In this document: one piece after another, positions 1-10,608 of the stretch
How positions within the stretch are numbered: position 1 is the first letter of the stretch
How the letters are laid out: the number at the start of each line of letters is the position of its first letter
Source: Oscheius onirici
Taxonomy: Eukaryota > Nematoda > Chromadorea > Rhabditida > Rhabditidae
Length of the DNA stretch: 64,000 nt
Assembly (NCBI GenBank): GCA_932521025.1
Contig: OW051470.1
Coordinates: 7,984,501 to 8,048,500, forward strand
Reading direction: 5' to 3'
Made by a program: the position numbers and the translations under genes
Notes under the pieces: model-generated
Told to the model about the DNA's origin: nothing
What the model saw: only the letters and a program-made list of their open reading frames with translations
The model's database searches: none

Positions 1-100
1 CTCATCTCATTCCCAGAAGTAAATCATTCAAAACGACCCAGCCCTGCTCCAAATGTGACGTCTTTGAATACCATTCCAACCATATTTGCTGATAAGCGAC

Positions 101-106
101 TATAAA
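101..106 (+). promoter_or_regulatory. Possible TATA box of the neuropeptide gene
   Basis: The hexamer TATAAA lies about 90 bp before the ATG at 197. The spacing suits a core promoter, although the ATG itself follows a tttag acceptor, so the transcript may also be trans-spliced. This is a sequence match only. Confidence 0.35.
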
Positions 107-196
107 GAGAGAACCAGTCTGTCTCAGCTTTCATAACCGGCAACACTTTTTACAGCTCATTTCTCACTTGAAACCTATTAATTTTTGGTGTTTAGA

Positions 197-498
197 ATGC
201 GGAAAATGCTCATCTTTATGCTATTCTTGGTCAGCGTCATGGCTAGACCGATGGAACACAATTTGGAGCTACTTCTCGAGGAAGAAATCCTCTTGGACCA
301 GATTCATCGTGAACTGGAGCAAGAAATTGCCAATGAGGAGAAGAAAATGAAGAGAGAACTTCGTGGTGAGTTGGAAAACGAAAACAATGAGAAAAGAACA
401 TTTTAGGAGAAGAAAACGTGATGAATTTCTTCACAGACTACAGCAAACGCTTCCCCTACGGCCAGACTGGTCTATCACAGTATCGTCCTGGTCGTTAG
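197..498 (+). CDS. Secreted neuropeptide precursor, candidate RPamide
   Basis: Two exons (197-365 and 407-498) joined over a 41-nt intron (gtgagt...ttttag) give 86 residues. The ATG at 197 follows a tttag acceptor, suggesting trans-splicing. Residues 1-16 form a hydrophobic signal peptide. An acidic spacer with likely coiled-coil character follows (LELLLEEEILLDQIHREL). Dibasic KR sites then release a peptide ending NFFTDYS and the last peptide, FPYGQTGLSQYRPGR. The final G-R is a classic amidation and trimming signal, predicting a C-terminal RP-amide. Nematode RPamide precursors of the nlp-2/nlp-22/nlp-23 type have such ends. The single mature copy and the membership in that family are inference; a secreted precursor of unrelated function is the alternative. 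Reading through the intron gives an early stop, so the splice decides the product. Confidence 0.6.
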
Positions 499-699
499 AA
501 GAAAAACAACTGTTTCTGAACTATTTTCTCCTAAAAAGGCTTTATATGTTTACGGGTTGCTCATAATAATTCTCTGTGTACATAAATGTCTGACCTTGTG
601 TGAAGAAAAACTGGAAAGGGCGTGAAAGTAGAGGGAACGGAGCTGAAACTTTTGGGTCTGATTTAGACAAAACCGATTAGGATTCGTACCGTTTCCGCC

Positions 700-3600
700 A
701 AAATCGATTTAGAACTGTACCGGTTTAGACTTCCCGATTCGGCGGCGGACTTCATATTTCCAACTGCACCGGTGTAGACAAATTTTTCTGCAATTGCGTA
801 CATAATATTCCTACCGGTTCCTAGAATTCTCGTCTCTCGTCTACGATTTGGCAAGGGTATTGGTAAGGCTTTTACCCCTACCACCCGTCAGAAAAGCGTA
901 AAGAATCACAGATAACAAGATACGCGATGGTCTCTTCAGATATCAGAACATCCGAGACATGCAGAAAAGGACTTGGAACCCATGTTGCTTGTTGGCTGGT
1001 TCTTCTTGCAGTCCCTGTTCGCTCTAAAGAGTCTTTTCCCGTTGATCCCCTCTTCTCGTCTTGCTAGTTCTGCCGCCGATGGTTCCCAGAGAGTGAGGTC
1101 TCTCAGTGAACACTATCGATTAGACTTTATGAAGATGACTGCGTCTTCCACCTCATCTGCTGCCATCGTCAGCTCTCGAGAGACTTTCTTCACCAGGAGC
1201 ATCATCGTCCAGAAGTAAGGCCCGTCTTGAGCATCGGTGCAGTTATGAAAGGAGCGATTGGAAGAGGAGAAGGAAGGGCTCATGGTTCAGCTTCCACTGC
1301 ATGGTTCCGTCTGGCTCAGTTGTACTTAGGAAAAAGAGCACAGAGTCTATTCCATCTTGATGCCAAACTCTCCGTTAACCAGATAATTGTCCAAATTCGG
1401 CACTCTTCGCTCACGACTAAAGCAAAGTCTGCTCTTCCTTCCAGTACTCCTAGACAAAGACAGATGAGTAGAAGCAACGCCATCCGGAGCTGGCTCGTCT
1501 CTTCTTTCCGACAAAACGATAGGAAACGTGTCTTATTTAATCCTCTCAGCTTCCAATCCTGGTGCTCCGGAGCTTTTTTTCCTTGCCCTGTCGTCTATTG
1601 AGGGAGATTGTGGCGACGTTGGAGGAGAAGCCAGCTGCCATCAGTTGAAGAACAGAGTCAGTAGGGACTCAAACATTTCAAAAGGACCACTGGCAGACTT
1701 TCATGCTGCTTGGAACGGACAGTCTTCTTTGAGGTAATGTCGACCATCTTCCCGTCACAGTCGTCTCGTTCTTTGGCCTTCCTACTGAACTTTGAGCTGT
1801 ATCAGATTCTCCAGCTGAGATAATATTCTTCAGATCAGCGACTCCGGAATTCTGATCCGAAAGCCACTTTTTCATCTCATCTCTGTTCTCCACTCGAATT
1901 CCGGCTTTACCTTTCTAATCGACTAGTCTTTCTGGTGTTTCCAAAGAACTTTCAGCCGAATAAAGTGGTAGTCATTCTTGTACTGCTGGCCCGACTTGAG
2001 ATACTGATGGGCTACGTGGCTGTTGAAGCATCTAGATTGAGATAAGACGAGAATTCTGACGGAGGTAGATGAGTGTTGCTGCCAGTCGTAGATAGCTGAA
2101 AGAAAGTTGCTGTAAAATCGTTTTTGGAAGAGGGCACAGAATGGAGTCAGCAGCAAATCAAAGACGGAACTAAGAGACTGATAGGGATTGGACAGGAAAG
2201 ACATACTAAGAAAGAAAAACCAAACTCACTCAGACTTGAGCCTCTTGGTCATATCGATCGCCTTCCTCGATTCATCTTCTAGTCGACTCTATTTTTGTAG
2301 ACGGTGGCAAAGACGATGGTCTTATAGAGCGAGACTGTAGACAGCGGCAGAAAATGAGAAGAACCGCCGTCAAGAGCTGACTCATCTCACAGGCTCTTCT
2401 ATCTAGGACGCCTTCGAACAAAGAGACAAGGAATGTGCATTTGATCTTTCAGATGCTGCTGCTCCTATTCTCGGCTCTTCGACAGAGAGACAAGTCCGTG
2501 AAAGCGCTTTCTGGGATATTCTTTTCCTCATTTTCATGTCGTCCGTTGAAGGAAACAGTGGACTGAGCAACTTTTTTCTTCTATTCAGGTCCAGCTCAGT
2601 TCATAGAGCTTCAGATTAGAGCAGCCTCGCCCTCCGTTACTTGCCCCGTGGTTAGCTGTTTCTTCGGACATCTTTGATGAGAGTAGTCGATTCTCCAAGG
2701 GTTCTTCTCCGGACAGAGAGACGGTCTTTCAGTCAGTTCTACTTCTCCTTTGGCGTCCCATCCAAGGGTTTCAGCAGCCTTGAGTCTTTTCGTTCGTTGT
2801 TTCCACGAAGAGAGTAGTTGATGACAGAGGGCAGTACCTGAAAATCGAGCAGCAGAGAAGAACTATTGTCGCGCTCAGTAGCCTTTCTAAGAGCAAAGAC
2901 TATCAGTCTTCCCAGTTGTTCCCGAGGGTCTCCAAGAACTGTACCAAAGACCGCTGTGGATTGAAAGAGGTGCTCAGGGGAGCAGGGAAAACAGGGCGTG
3001 ACGCCATCTTTCGAAGGCTGTCAGTCGTGGCGGATTCACAACTGACTGTCACTTTTGCTGTCTCTCACCAAAGGCTAGCAGAAAAAGGGTAAAAACAGCT
3101 GACCTCATTGAGAGTATCCGTGTCGACTGTCCAAGCTCCTGTCCATGTTGTTTCATCAGCTGCTTTCGACGTTGGCTCGGTGGGTTAGAAAAAGTTGTCG
3201 CTTCTTCAAAGACAATTCCACAAACGGTTTCCTAGAAGCCGGAAAAGGCGCTTCGTCTTTTTCGGTAGCCAGCGCTGACAGGTGAGGAACAGATTCAGCT
3301 GGGTCTCCATCGAGACCTTCCGCAGAGATCCTACCTAACATCAGACTGTTTTCTTTCTTGGTTCCTTTCTTCCAGCGCCTTCCAGACCGTTAGAGCCGTT
3401 GTCTTCTTTTATATTCCTTGGTCGAGGCGAGTCGATGAAGAAGTCGACAGGCAGTCTGTGGTAGTCCTCCAACAGCAGACGAACATCCTAGCAGCTAATG
3501 GAGTCGCTTCTGTAATTGAACTTCTAAAAATTGTTTTTAAAAGCAAGTTTTGATGTAATTAGGCAAACAAAACAAACGTTGAAGAAACTTTTGCAAACAA

Positions 3601-4250
3601 AAACGGGTTACAAGTTTCCAATAGGAGTCCATATTTCACCGTTTTCACGGCCAAGATACGATTTTTTTGACTTTGTCATGTTCTGCAAAGTTGTAGCCCT
3701 CGTTCTGCTCTACAACTTGATAGTACTCAAGAGAGACAAATGTCGGATGAAATGGAATTGTCTAGCTCCATTCAACTTTCCTCTTCGATTTATTTCTGGA
3801 AACGTCTCTGATGAAGCTCACACCTCCTCAAGAGTCGTCAGACCTGTCTCATCCGTTTCCAGAGCGACTCACTTTATCAGCAGCAGTCCCAGGATGGCAG
3901 CAGACCAGTCGTCACCTATTGGGTAGGTTGTTGACGCTACGTGTCTAGCAGATGCATTTAGTGACTGAGAACGGAGAAAAGTTTCAACACTTTCTCTCTC
4001 TATGTCCCTCCGTCACTGATAGGGTCACGAGAAGAACTCCTGAATATCGTGCCTGGCCGCGAGAACCTAGACTTTTCTATCCAGAAGTCTACCCACAACC
4101 CATGGTTTCCTTTGTCACTGGTTAACAACAGGAGTGAAAGAGAGGCATTCTAGATGTTTATCCAGTCAGAGAGTAGCTTCACAGCTACTGTCTCTTCCTT
4201 TAGTTTCCAGCAATAAGAAGACGACATGGTAGAATCAGAAGAACCAACCA
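700..4250. other. Intergenic stretch without a recognisable gene
   Basis: No frame in this stretch shows sustained coding character, splice-linked exons or a protein I recognise. It is locally rich in TCTTC/GAAGA words and short open frames occur on both strands at chance level. Around 3678-3720 there is one copy of the dispersed palindrome listed separately. It may be decayed transposon sequence upstream of the LINE tail at 4300, but I cannot show this. Confidence 0.5.
3678..3720. repeat. Dispersed palindrome, copy 1
   Basis: The sequence reads ATGTTCTGCAAAGTTGTAG, a short loop, then CTCTACAACTTGATAG. It is a worn copy of a palindrome whose arms contain TTCTRCAAAGTTGTAG and its complement, found again near 31554, 32261, 32434, 53751 and 58210. 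Confidence 0.55.
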
Positions 4251-4306
4251 GTGGTTAGAAGAAACGGTGAAACTGCCAGATATCAGAAAGGAATGGGTAA
4301 AATGAT

Positions 4307-4520
4307 GGTGGTTCTGGGCCAAGAAGATTGCGAATATGAGAGATGATCGATGGACGAAGTGCCTCACAGAATGGATGCCATAGAGACGAAAAAGAATGTC
4401 TGGAAGGCCGAAGTCCAGATGGAGGGATGAATCTACGAATCAGTTAGGCGAAGTGTGGATGAGAACTGCAAGGATAAGCCCCGACGAATGGAGGAGAAGC
4501 ATGTTGCGACACATAGAAAG
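4307..4520 (+). mobile_element. LINE reverse-transcriptase tail, degenerate
   Basis: One frame encodes a run resembling the C-terminus of RTE/Jockey-type LINE polymerases: RDDRWTKCLTEWMP, one stop, then RMSGRPKSRWRDE and a W-x-RTARISPDEWRR segment. The 'RW...TEW.P...GRP..RW.D' pattern is typical of these tails. Only about 70 codons remain and there is an internal stop, so this is a dead fragment. I saw no YxDD catalytic motif upstream. Confidence 0.7.
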
Positions 4521-4695
4521 TATATGATTACAAGTTAGGCTACGCCCCTCCAGGGTTAAGTGACTTAGTTTTGCCCTTTTCAAAACAGATAACAGTTAAC
4601 AGTTTGATATCTGATCCCTCCAGATCAATTAATAGATGAAAGTAGCTTAAAAACATGAAGCAAAAAGACAATCTGCAAGGTCTGAAAGTGCAGAG

Positions 4696-4862
4696 ACAGA
4701 TCTCTGTCCCTCTGTCCTTCCTTCCCTCTGTCCCGGTGTCCCTCCGTCCCTCTGCCCTTCTGTCCATCTGTCCCTCTGTCCCTCTGTCTCTCTGTCTCTC
4801 TGTCCTTCCTTCCTTCTGGCCCGCTGTCCCTCAGTCCTTCCTTCCCTCTGTCTGTCCCCTGT
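4696..4862. repeat. Pyrimidine minisatellite (CTGTCCCT-type)
   Basis: Repeats of a 7-8 bp unit close to CTCTGTCC occur with variants (CTTCCTTC, CTGTCTCT). The open frames across it on both strands are products of the repeat, not genes. Confidence 0.85.
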
Positions 4863-5904
4863 AGGAGAAGCTGCTCTTCTACTTAAGCTGACTTGTCTGA
4901 ACTTGTTACTGTAGTCTGCGCACAAAGCTCTCCTCCTTATCCTCAATTAGAGCTTCAGACAAACACACAAACACACACACAGAGACCTGGGAGCAATTTA
5001 AAGTGGATTGCAAATAAACATTAAAGATTAATGGTAGAATCACCAAGGACTCTACAAGTCAATTCTGTTCGTGCCACCAACATTGTTATGAGGTCTGCAC
5101 GTGGTAATGGTGGTACAGCTACAGCCTCCGAACTGGTCAAATCCGGGATCAGAGGTCATGTGTTTCTGCACTCTTCGGGACTGGTGTTGCAGCCAAGGCA
5201 TCAGAACTACCAGGAGACACCAGATCCAGTTGCTTCGACTAGGCGAATCCAGAGTCAAGGAGCGGGCATTGGCTGCCATACAGCTGCTTTAGAGTCGGAG
5301 TCTCGGTTGACAGATCTTCTTTCAAAGAAGACCGGAAGACTGCAGCTGATGTCGTTGGTGGCATTTTACTACTACAAAGCACCTAAAGAACAAGTCTGCC
5401 CCTACAAACAATTTATTCCAATAAAAAGTCTACAATCTACAGTCGTCGGCGCCCATCTTCTTTGTCCTGGTAGTCGAGGCAGCTTCGGAGGTTCCAACAG
5501 CATCCAGACGACGGGGCGACGCGAATAGCCTTGGTAGTAATTGAACTTTGAAAAGTTGCGAAACTTTATATTTGAAAGTTTGTTCGATAGTTTTGCAATT
5601 TGAGAAGAGGATTAGAGGGAAAGTTTCGAGCAAGGAATTTTGACGGGAACTGGGGGAAACTATAGAGGAAAGGAGCTTGAAGGAATTACTGCTGGAATCA
5701 AGATAGTTTCTAGGAGACCGCTTACCCGCTCTGTCTCTTCTCCAGTCGAGAAAGATGTTCCGGAGGGAATGAGAACAGGAACTACCAGCCGAAGAAGCGG
5801 ATGTCCGTCTATCACAAGAGACGATGGGCAGGACTGGCTTACTATAGAGAACGAGCTGTCCGGGGATATAAAAGATGATCGTTTGGTTGTGAGTAGACAT
5901 GTGC

Positions 5905-6270
5905 CGGCTGGGAAAAAAATTGCCTTCAGTGCGGCGGGCAAAAGAAATTCAGCATGCTTTTTTCTGGGTTTTTTGTGTTTCCCCAGTCATTGTGAATAAA
6001 TACCAGCTAGTACAGAAAAAAGTTAGGCAAAAAAGATGAATTCGCAAAGGAAAACGAAAAATAAGACGAAATTCGCGAAAAAATCGACAAAATTCGTGTT
6101 TTTCGTACGAAACTTCGATTTTCTTTGCGAATTCATCTTTTTTTGCCTAACTTTTTTTCTGTACTAGCTGGTATTTGCTCACAATGACTGGGGAAATACA
6201 AAAAATCCAGAAAAAAAGCGTGCAGAATTTCTTTTGCCCGCCGCACTGAAGGCAATTTTTTTCTCAGTCG
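5905..6270. mobile_element. Foldback/MITE element with about 140-bp inverted arms
   Basis: The left arm (from about 5908 to 6055) and the right arm (about 6120 to 6267) are near-identical reverse complements. Shared blocks include GCGGCGGGCAAAAGAAATTC, TACCAGCTAGTACAGAAAAA and GATGAATTCGCAAAG. The A/T-rich centre carries CGTACG. No coding capacity is seen. A few mismatches and length differences in A-runs separate the arms. The element lies directly before the partial copy of the neuropeptide gene. Confidence 0.8.
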
Positions 6271-6289
6271 GTCCAAGCGCATATGTCTA

Positions 6290-6465
6290 GTTGTGAGCAT
6301 TTCGTGGTGAGTTGAAAAACTAAACAATGAGAAAACGAAGTTTCTTCACAGACTACAGTAAACCTTCCCCTTCTCTGTGTACATAAATTTCTGACGTGGG
6401 AAGAAAAACTGGAAAAGGGGCTGAAAGTAAAGGAAACGGAGCTGAAAATTTTAATTTTTGCGATT
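6290..6465 (+). pseudogene. Partial, decayed copy of the neuropeptide gene
   Basis: The stretch matches 356-655: it has the exon 1 end with its donor (catTTCGTGGTGAGTTG), ACAATGAGAAAA, then TTTCTTCACAGACTACAG from exon 2, and then the downstream CTCTGTGTACATAAAT and GAAGAAAAACTGGAAA. The acceptor, the start of exon 2 and the segment encoding the C-terminal peptide are deleted. It is a DNA-level duplicate, since intron sequence is retained, and cannot make the peptide. Confidence 0.75.
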
Positions 6466-7093
6466 TGAAGGCGTGGAAATGGCGCAGGGAAGAAAAGTCC
6501 CAAGAAAGGGGGGGGAGAGAGAGATCCCTCTTGGCGGGAATTTACAAAATCCACTTTTTTTCAGCCGTTTTTTTCCTTGTTATTTTTAGTCCATTCTCCA
6601 CTAAAAATTGTCGCCAAGACTGAAGTAACAGACGAAATAATACACGTGTTGGCGCAGAAAATATAGAGTTTGTCTTGCCGTTTGCTTATCATCATTATCT
6701 TGTTATTTTCATCTTGTTTTTGTCGCTTTTCCTCCTGAAAACTACGATGCAGACTGTAGGAAGGTTTCTTATCAATTCGGCTGCAAATTTCATTAGGCTT
6801 AGGAGTTTCTTTACATCTTGGAAGTTTTTTGCCTCCCATTCTTCATCCGTCCTGCTGTCTACAACGTTTTCCCTTCTCGGTAAAATCCACCGGAATTACC
6901 TTTTCTCTTGCTACTATGCTCCGTAATCGTGCCCCACGCAACCTCCGCAGCTGCGGACCGCTCGCTCTCGCGTCCTTTCGAATTTCAATACTTTTCCCAA
7001 GCTTTTTCTCGTTTTACAACCATAAATCAATTTCCTATTACGCTTCTTACATTTTTTCACACTCTAGCAACAATAAAATGATTTTCAAGGTCG

Positions 7094-8932
7094 ATGACGA
7101 TTCTCAGCAACACTTACGGCCCTAGGCCGCAGTCTTTTAGCCTCGACGATTCGGGAGAACGATATTATATCGGTAATTTCTTTCGTTTGCCCTTTCCACA
7201 TATTTTTTCTAGGTTCCGAAGTAGGTGCATATCTCCGTCTTCATCGAGGCACTTTGTACAAGAAGTATCCGGTGCTATGGCGCAAGGTGGCCACCGTCGA
7301 AGACAAGGAAAAGCTCCGACAGCTGAACTTATCTCCTGCTTTTATGCATACTAACATTATGTGAGTTTTTCTTCTATTCTTTTGTACCTTGCAAATATTG
7401 AAGCCTAGCAATACCACATTTTTCAGGCTTGTCAAGGCTCACGAAATCGATGAGCTGCTTGGCGGACAGGAGGAGAAGTATCGTGCGGCTGGCTCGGCTC
7501 CATCGCAGCCAAGGCCACAGGTCGACAACAAAACCGCGAAGCCGGCAGCTCAGGCCGGCTGGGCTGGACAGACGGTCACCAGCGGCTCTCATCATCTGGA
7601 ATCTGTGCCGTGCAGCTGTCCCGTAGCTCATTCTCGCGGCCGCTACAAGCCCAAAGAGCTGGCATACAGTGCAGAGGATCTGGAACAGGCTAAACAGTGA
7701 GTTTTCTTTAAGTAAATGCCTTTTCTTCCCTTCAAAACCATAGGGATGCTACATATATCCGGCTTATCTGTACAACATTTTGAATGCTTCAGTTCGCATA
7801 CCCGTGTTTTCCAATGTCTCATCTGATGTCCATTTGACGATTCCCGTTCATTTTGTAGCCTTATAGCTTCTGTATGGAGTAGCTTGACCTGTATGCATGT
7901 TCCTAGCTTGTCTGAGGCGAGTGACAAAAAGATCTGCTTAGAATATCTGTAGGTTACTCTTTGCGTAGCCTGAACGCTTTGTCGCCGTGTAACTGGCATT
8001 CACCCCCAAAAAACGGCCCACTGTCAAGTCTTGTTGTCCGAGAAACGGAGACCCCACCTGCTATTTCTTGTTCCATTTTTTCACAGCTTATGTTCCTTTC
8101 TTTAGAACGCTAAGTTTTAATCTGCTACCTGAGAAAAGCTGCCTCACATTATAGCATTTGTAACCACGATTTTTTCGCATCTCCGAAAACGCCACCGTCA
8201 CCGAAGATCTCGTCCCAATCCGTCTGGATATGGAGCTGGACGGCGTGAAGCTGCGCGATACCTTCTGCTACAATAAGAACGAAAAAATGATAACTCCTGA
8301 CATGGTAAGAGCCTCATTTTTGTTTTTCAATAAGAACTTTAGATTGCCGAGATGATGTGCGACGACCTGGATCTGCCGACAAACTCCTTCCAGCCGGCCA
8401 TAGCCGCCGCCATTCATCAACAGCTCGAAGCAGCGACGGAAGCTCCGCCTCTGGACGCCACAGTCGGAGATCAGCGAGCCATTCTCAAACTGAACATTAA
8501 CGTCGGAAATCAGAGTCTTGTCGACCAATTCGAGTAAGCTTATAGTTGAATTTTGCCTCTAAACTAGACTCTAGATGGGACATGTCCGATCCGACCAACT
8601 GTCCGGAGGAATTTTCTCGCCATCTCTGTTCCGAACTCGGCCTGGGCGGAGAATTTGCCTCCGCGATTGCTTACTCGATCCGCGGACAGCTCCAATGGCA
8701 CCAGCGAACTTATGCCTTCTCTGAGAGTCCACAGCCGACTGTTGAATGTCCCTTTAGGTTCGTTTTTTAATTAAAAAAATAAAAATGGCAAATTTGCAGA
8801 AATCCGTCCGAGACCGACCAATGGGGTCCTTTCCTCGAGACGTTGACCGACGCCGAAATCGAGAAGAAGATGCGAGATCAGGACAGAAACACGCGACGAA
8901 TGCGTCGTCTCGTCGGCGGATTCAACTTTTAA
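7094..8932 (+). CDS. snfc-5: SNF5/SMARCB1/INI1 chromatin-remodelling subunit
   Basis: Seven exons (7094-7172, 7213-7360, 7427-7696, 8178-8304, 8343-8533, 8575-8757, 8800-8932) give 376 residues; human SMARCB1 has 385. The N-terminal winged-helix region ([19 protein letters not shown]) and both SNF5 repeats are present: [12 protein letters not shown]...LRDTF and [20 protein letters not shown]...[17 protein letters not shown]. The C-terminal coiled-coil ([20 protein letters not shown]) is also present. As a core member of the SWI/SNF (BAF) complex it acts in the nucleus on nucleosomes. The third intron ends in ttttttCG where AG is expected; only a junction after this CG keeps the frame and gives the conserved ENA motif before the first repeat. 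RBM8A starts 154 bp downstream on the same strand, so the two may form an operon. Confidence 0.95.
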
Positions 8933-9060
8933 TTTTTGACACTCATAATTTATTGCTCTTCCCAAATGTCACCCTGATACTCCGTCTCTTTTCAGTTGTG
9001 TTGCCCTCTTCCATATTGGACTATGTGGCACCAACGAGCTCTCTCTTATGTGTATGTACT

Positions 9061-9086
9061 AAAAATAAACAAAATTTCAGACAGAG
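9061..9086 (+). promoter_or_regulatory. Intercistronic signals: polyA-like site and trans-splice acceptor
   Basis: AATAAA is followed by aaaatttcag and then acagag before the ATG of RBM8A. There is no upstream exon for this acceptor except SMARCB1, which ends at 8932. This is the pattern of an SL acceptor for the downstream gene of a nematode operon. Confidence 0.55.
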
Positions 9087-9845
9087 ATGGCCGACTCCGT
9101 TGATATTGAAATGGAAAACGACGATATGGTGGTCAATGCTGCCAAGAGCAAAGGACGAGGAGTCGGACAGCTGCGTGCCAGAGCCGAGAGAATCACATAC
9201 GACGTCGTCGACAGCAAGGATACCGATGCTACTGGCCCTCAGAGATCCGTCGAGGTGAGATTTTTGTTCTATTTTCCTGGAAATTGACAGTTGCTGCTGC
9301 GCCTTACGACTGTTACAGTCTATTCTTTGCTTAAATTTTCCCATTACGGTGATGTTTCCTAAATTTTGGCAGATTCCATACGAATCGAGCTAGCGAAATT
9401 TGTGTCCAAGCCTTCTATCAATGGAATTCACGACTTTTCGCGACAGCCCCGTTTTCAAGCCGTTTGCCTGATTTTCAGCTCAAATACTCTTCCATAGTGA
9501 CTTTCGTCTCCTAATAACCCCATTTTTGCAGGGCTGGATCGTATTTGTCACCAATATCCACGAGGAGGCCACAGAAGACGACGTCCACGACAAATTTGCC
9601 GATTTTGGAGACATCAAGAATGTACACCTCAATCTGGACAGAAGAACCGGCTTCCTAAAAGGATACGCTCTCGTCGAATACGAGACACAGAAGGTACCTT
9701 TTTCCTTTATTATTTGACTTTATAAGAAAATATTAAGGAAGCCTCGGCCGCCATTGAGGGACTGAACGGCCAGGAACTATTGGGCCAGGAGATCCAAGTC
9801 AGCTGGTGCTTCGTCAAGCCGTCAAAGAAGGCCGGAAAGCGTTAA
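9087..9845 (+). CDS. rnp-4: RNA-binding protein 8A / Y14, exon-junction complex
   Basis: Three exons (9087-9254, 9532-9693, 9738-9845) encode 145 residues. After an acidic N-terminus there is one RRM: RNP2-like IVFVTNI at about residue 60 and RNP1-like KGYALVEY at about 101. The Y14 signatures [19 protein letters not shown] and the end [13 protein letters not shown] are present. Y14 pairs with Mago nashi in the exon-junction core and marks spliced mRNA for export and decay. The length is close to that of other invertebrate Y14 proteins. The short C-terminus has a lysine-rich tail in place of the longer Arg-rich one of vertebrates. Confidence 0.96.
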
Positions 9846-10239
9846 AAGAGAAACCTCGAATGATCCTCACTAATTATCATTTGTTTATGTTACTGTATTG
9901 AAACGTTGGCGACTTTTTGTGGTACTGAAATTTGAGAGTGACATGCAAGAAGAGCCGCTAGACGAAGTGGTAGGTTGACAGTGAGGTCAGTCCAAATAGC
10001 CCGTCTCTTTCTCTGTATCGACCAGAAGGGCGTCGTTTTCCTGGAAGGGTAGCCTCTCCGTCTGTGTCCAGTCCAGAAAATTTTTCCAAACGACTCTACA
10101 AGTTACCTGCCCTAAAGCTTGCCTTAATTACTGCAAAAGTTACAATAATTGCTCCCAAAAAATTGCAATAGTTTGAACTAATCTGTCTCCCAAAAAGTGT
10201 AAAAGGCAAGGAATATGGAAGAGAAACCATTACCTCGCC

Positions 10240-10608
10240 ATGGCCACTGTTCCTGCCGAAGATAGCGTTACCCGGCTTCGAAGATCGTCTTCAACGCGCC
10301 CTACGACGACAAGCACACCTACCACATCAAGACCATCTACTCCTCTACTCGTCGCATTGGATGGACCATCAAGACCACCAACATGAAGCGTCTTGGAGTC
10401 GACCCGGACTGTGGCTGTCTTGACCCGGAGGAAGCTACCCTGATGGCCGTCAGCTGTGACGCCTTCGTCTACGGCCAGGAGGACACCAACAACGACTGCA
10501 TCACCATCGAGTGGACCAATACTCCGGACGGGGCTGCCAAGCAGTTCCGCCGCGAGCGGTTCCAGGGTGTTCCGTCGCAAGAAACTCCCCATCGAGTGCC
10601 ACCTTTAA
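10240..10608 (+). pseudogene. Major sperm protein (MSP) pseudogene
   Basis: The sequence runs from MATVP through the MSP core ([59 protein letters not shown]) to the end RRKKLPIEC. Two frameshifts break it: one near 10270 between the start and the core, and one near 10565 where the WFQG-D-G-MVRRKN segment has lost bases. MSP is the nematode sperm cytoskeletal and signalling protein. A related truncated copy lies at 44323-44710 on the other strand. The frame after 10608 belongs to a different coding segment. Confidence 0.85.

Noticed and set aside
4540-4946. Minus- and plus-strand frames rich in RTEGQRD or SVPLSLC
   Set aside because: They are translations of the CTGTCCCT minisatellite.
5031-5528. 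165-codon plus-strand open frame with ATG
   Set aside because: No domain, no splice context and no codon bias like the neighbours; other frames there are equally open. I could not support it as a gene.
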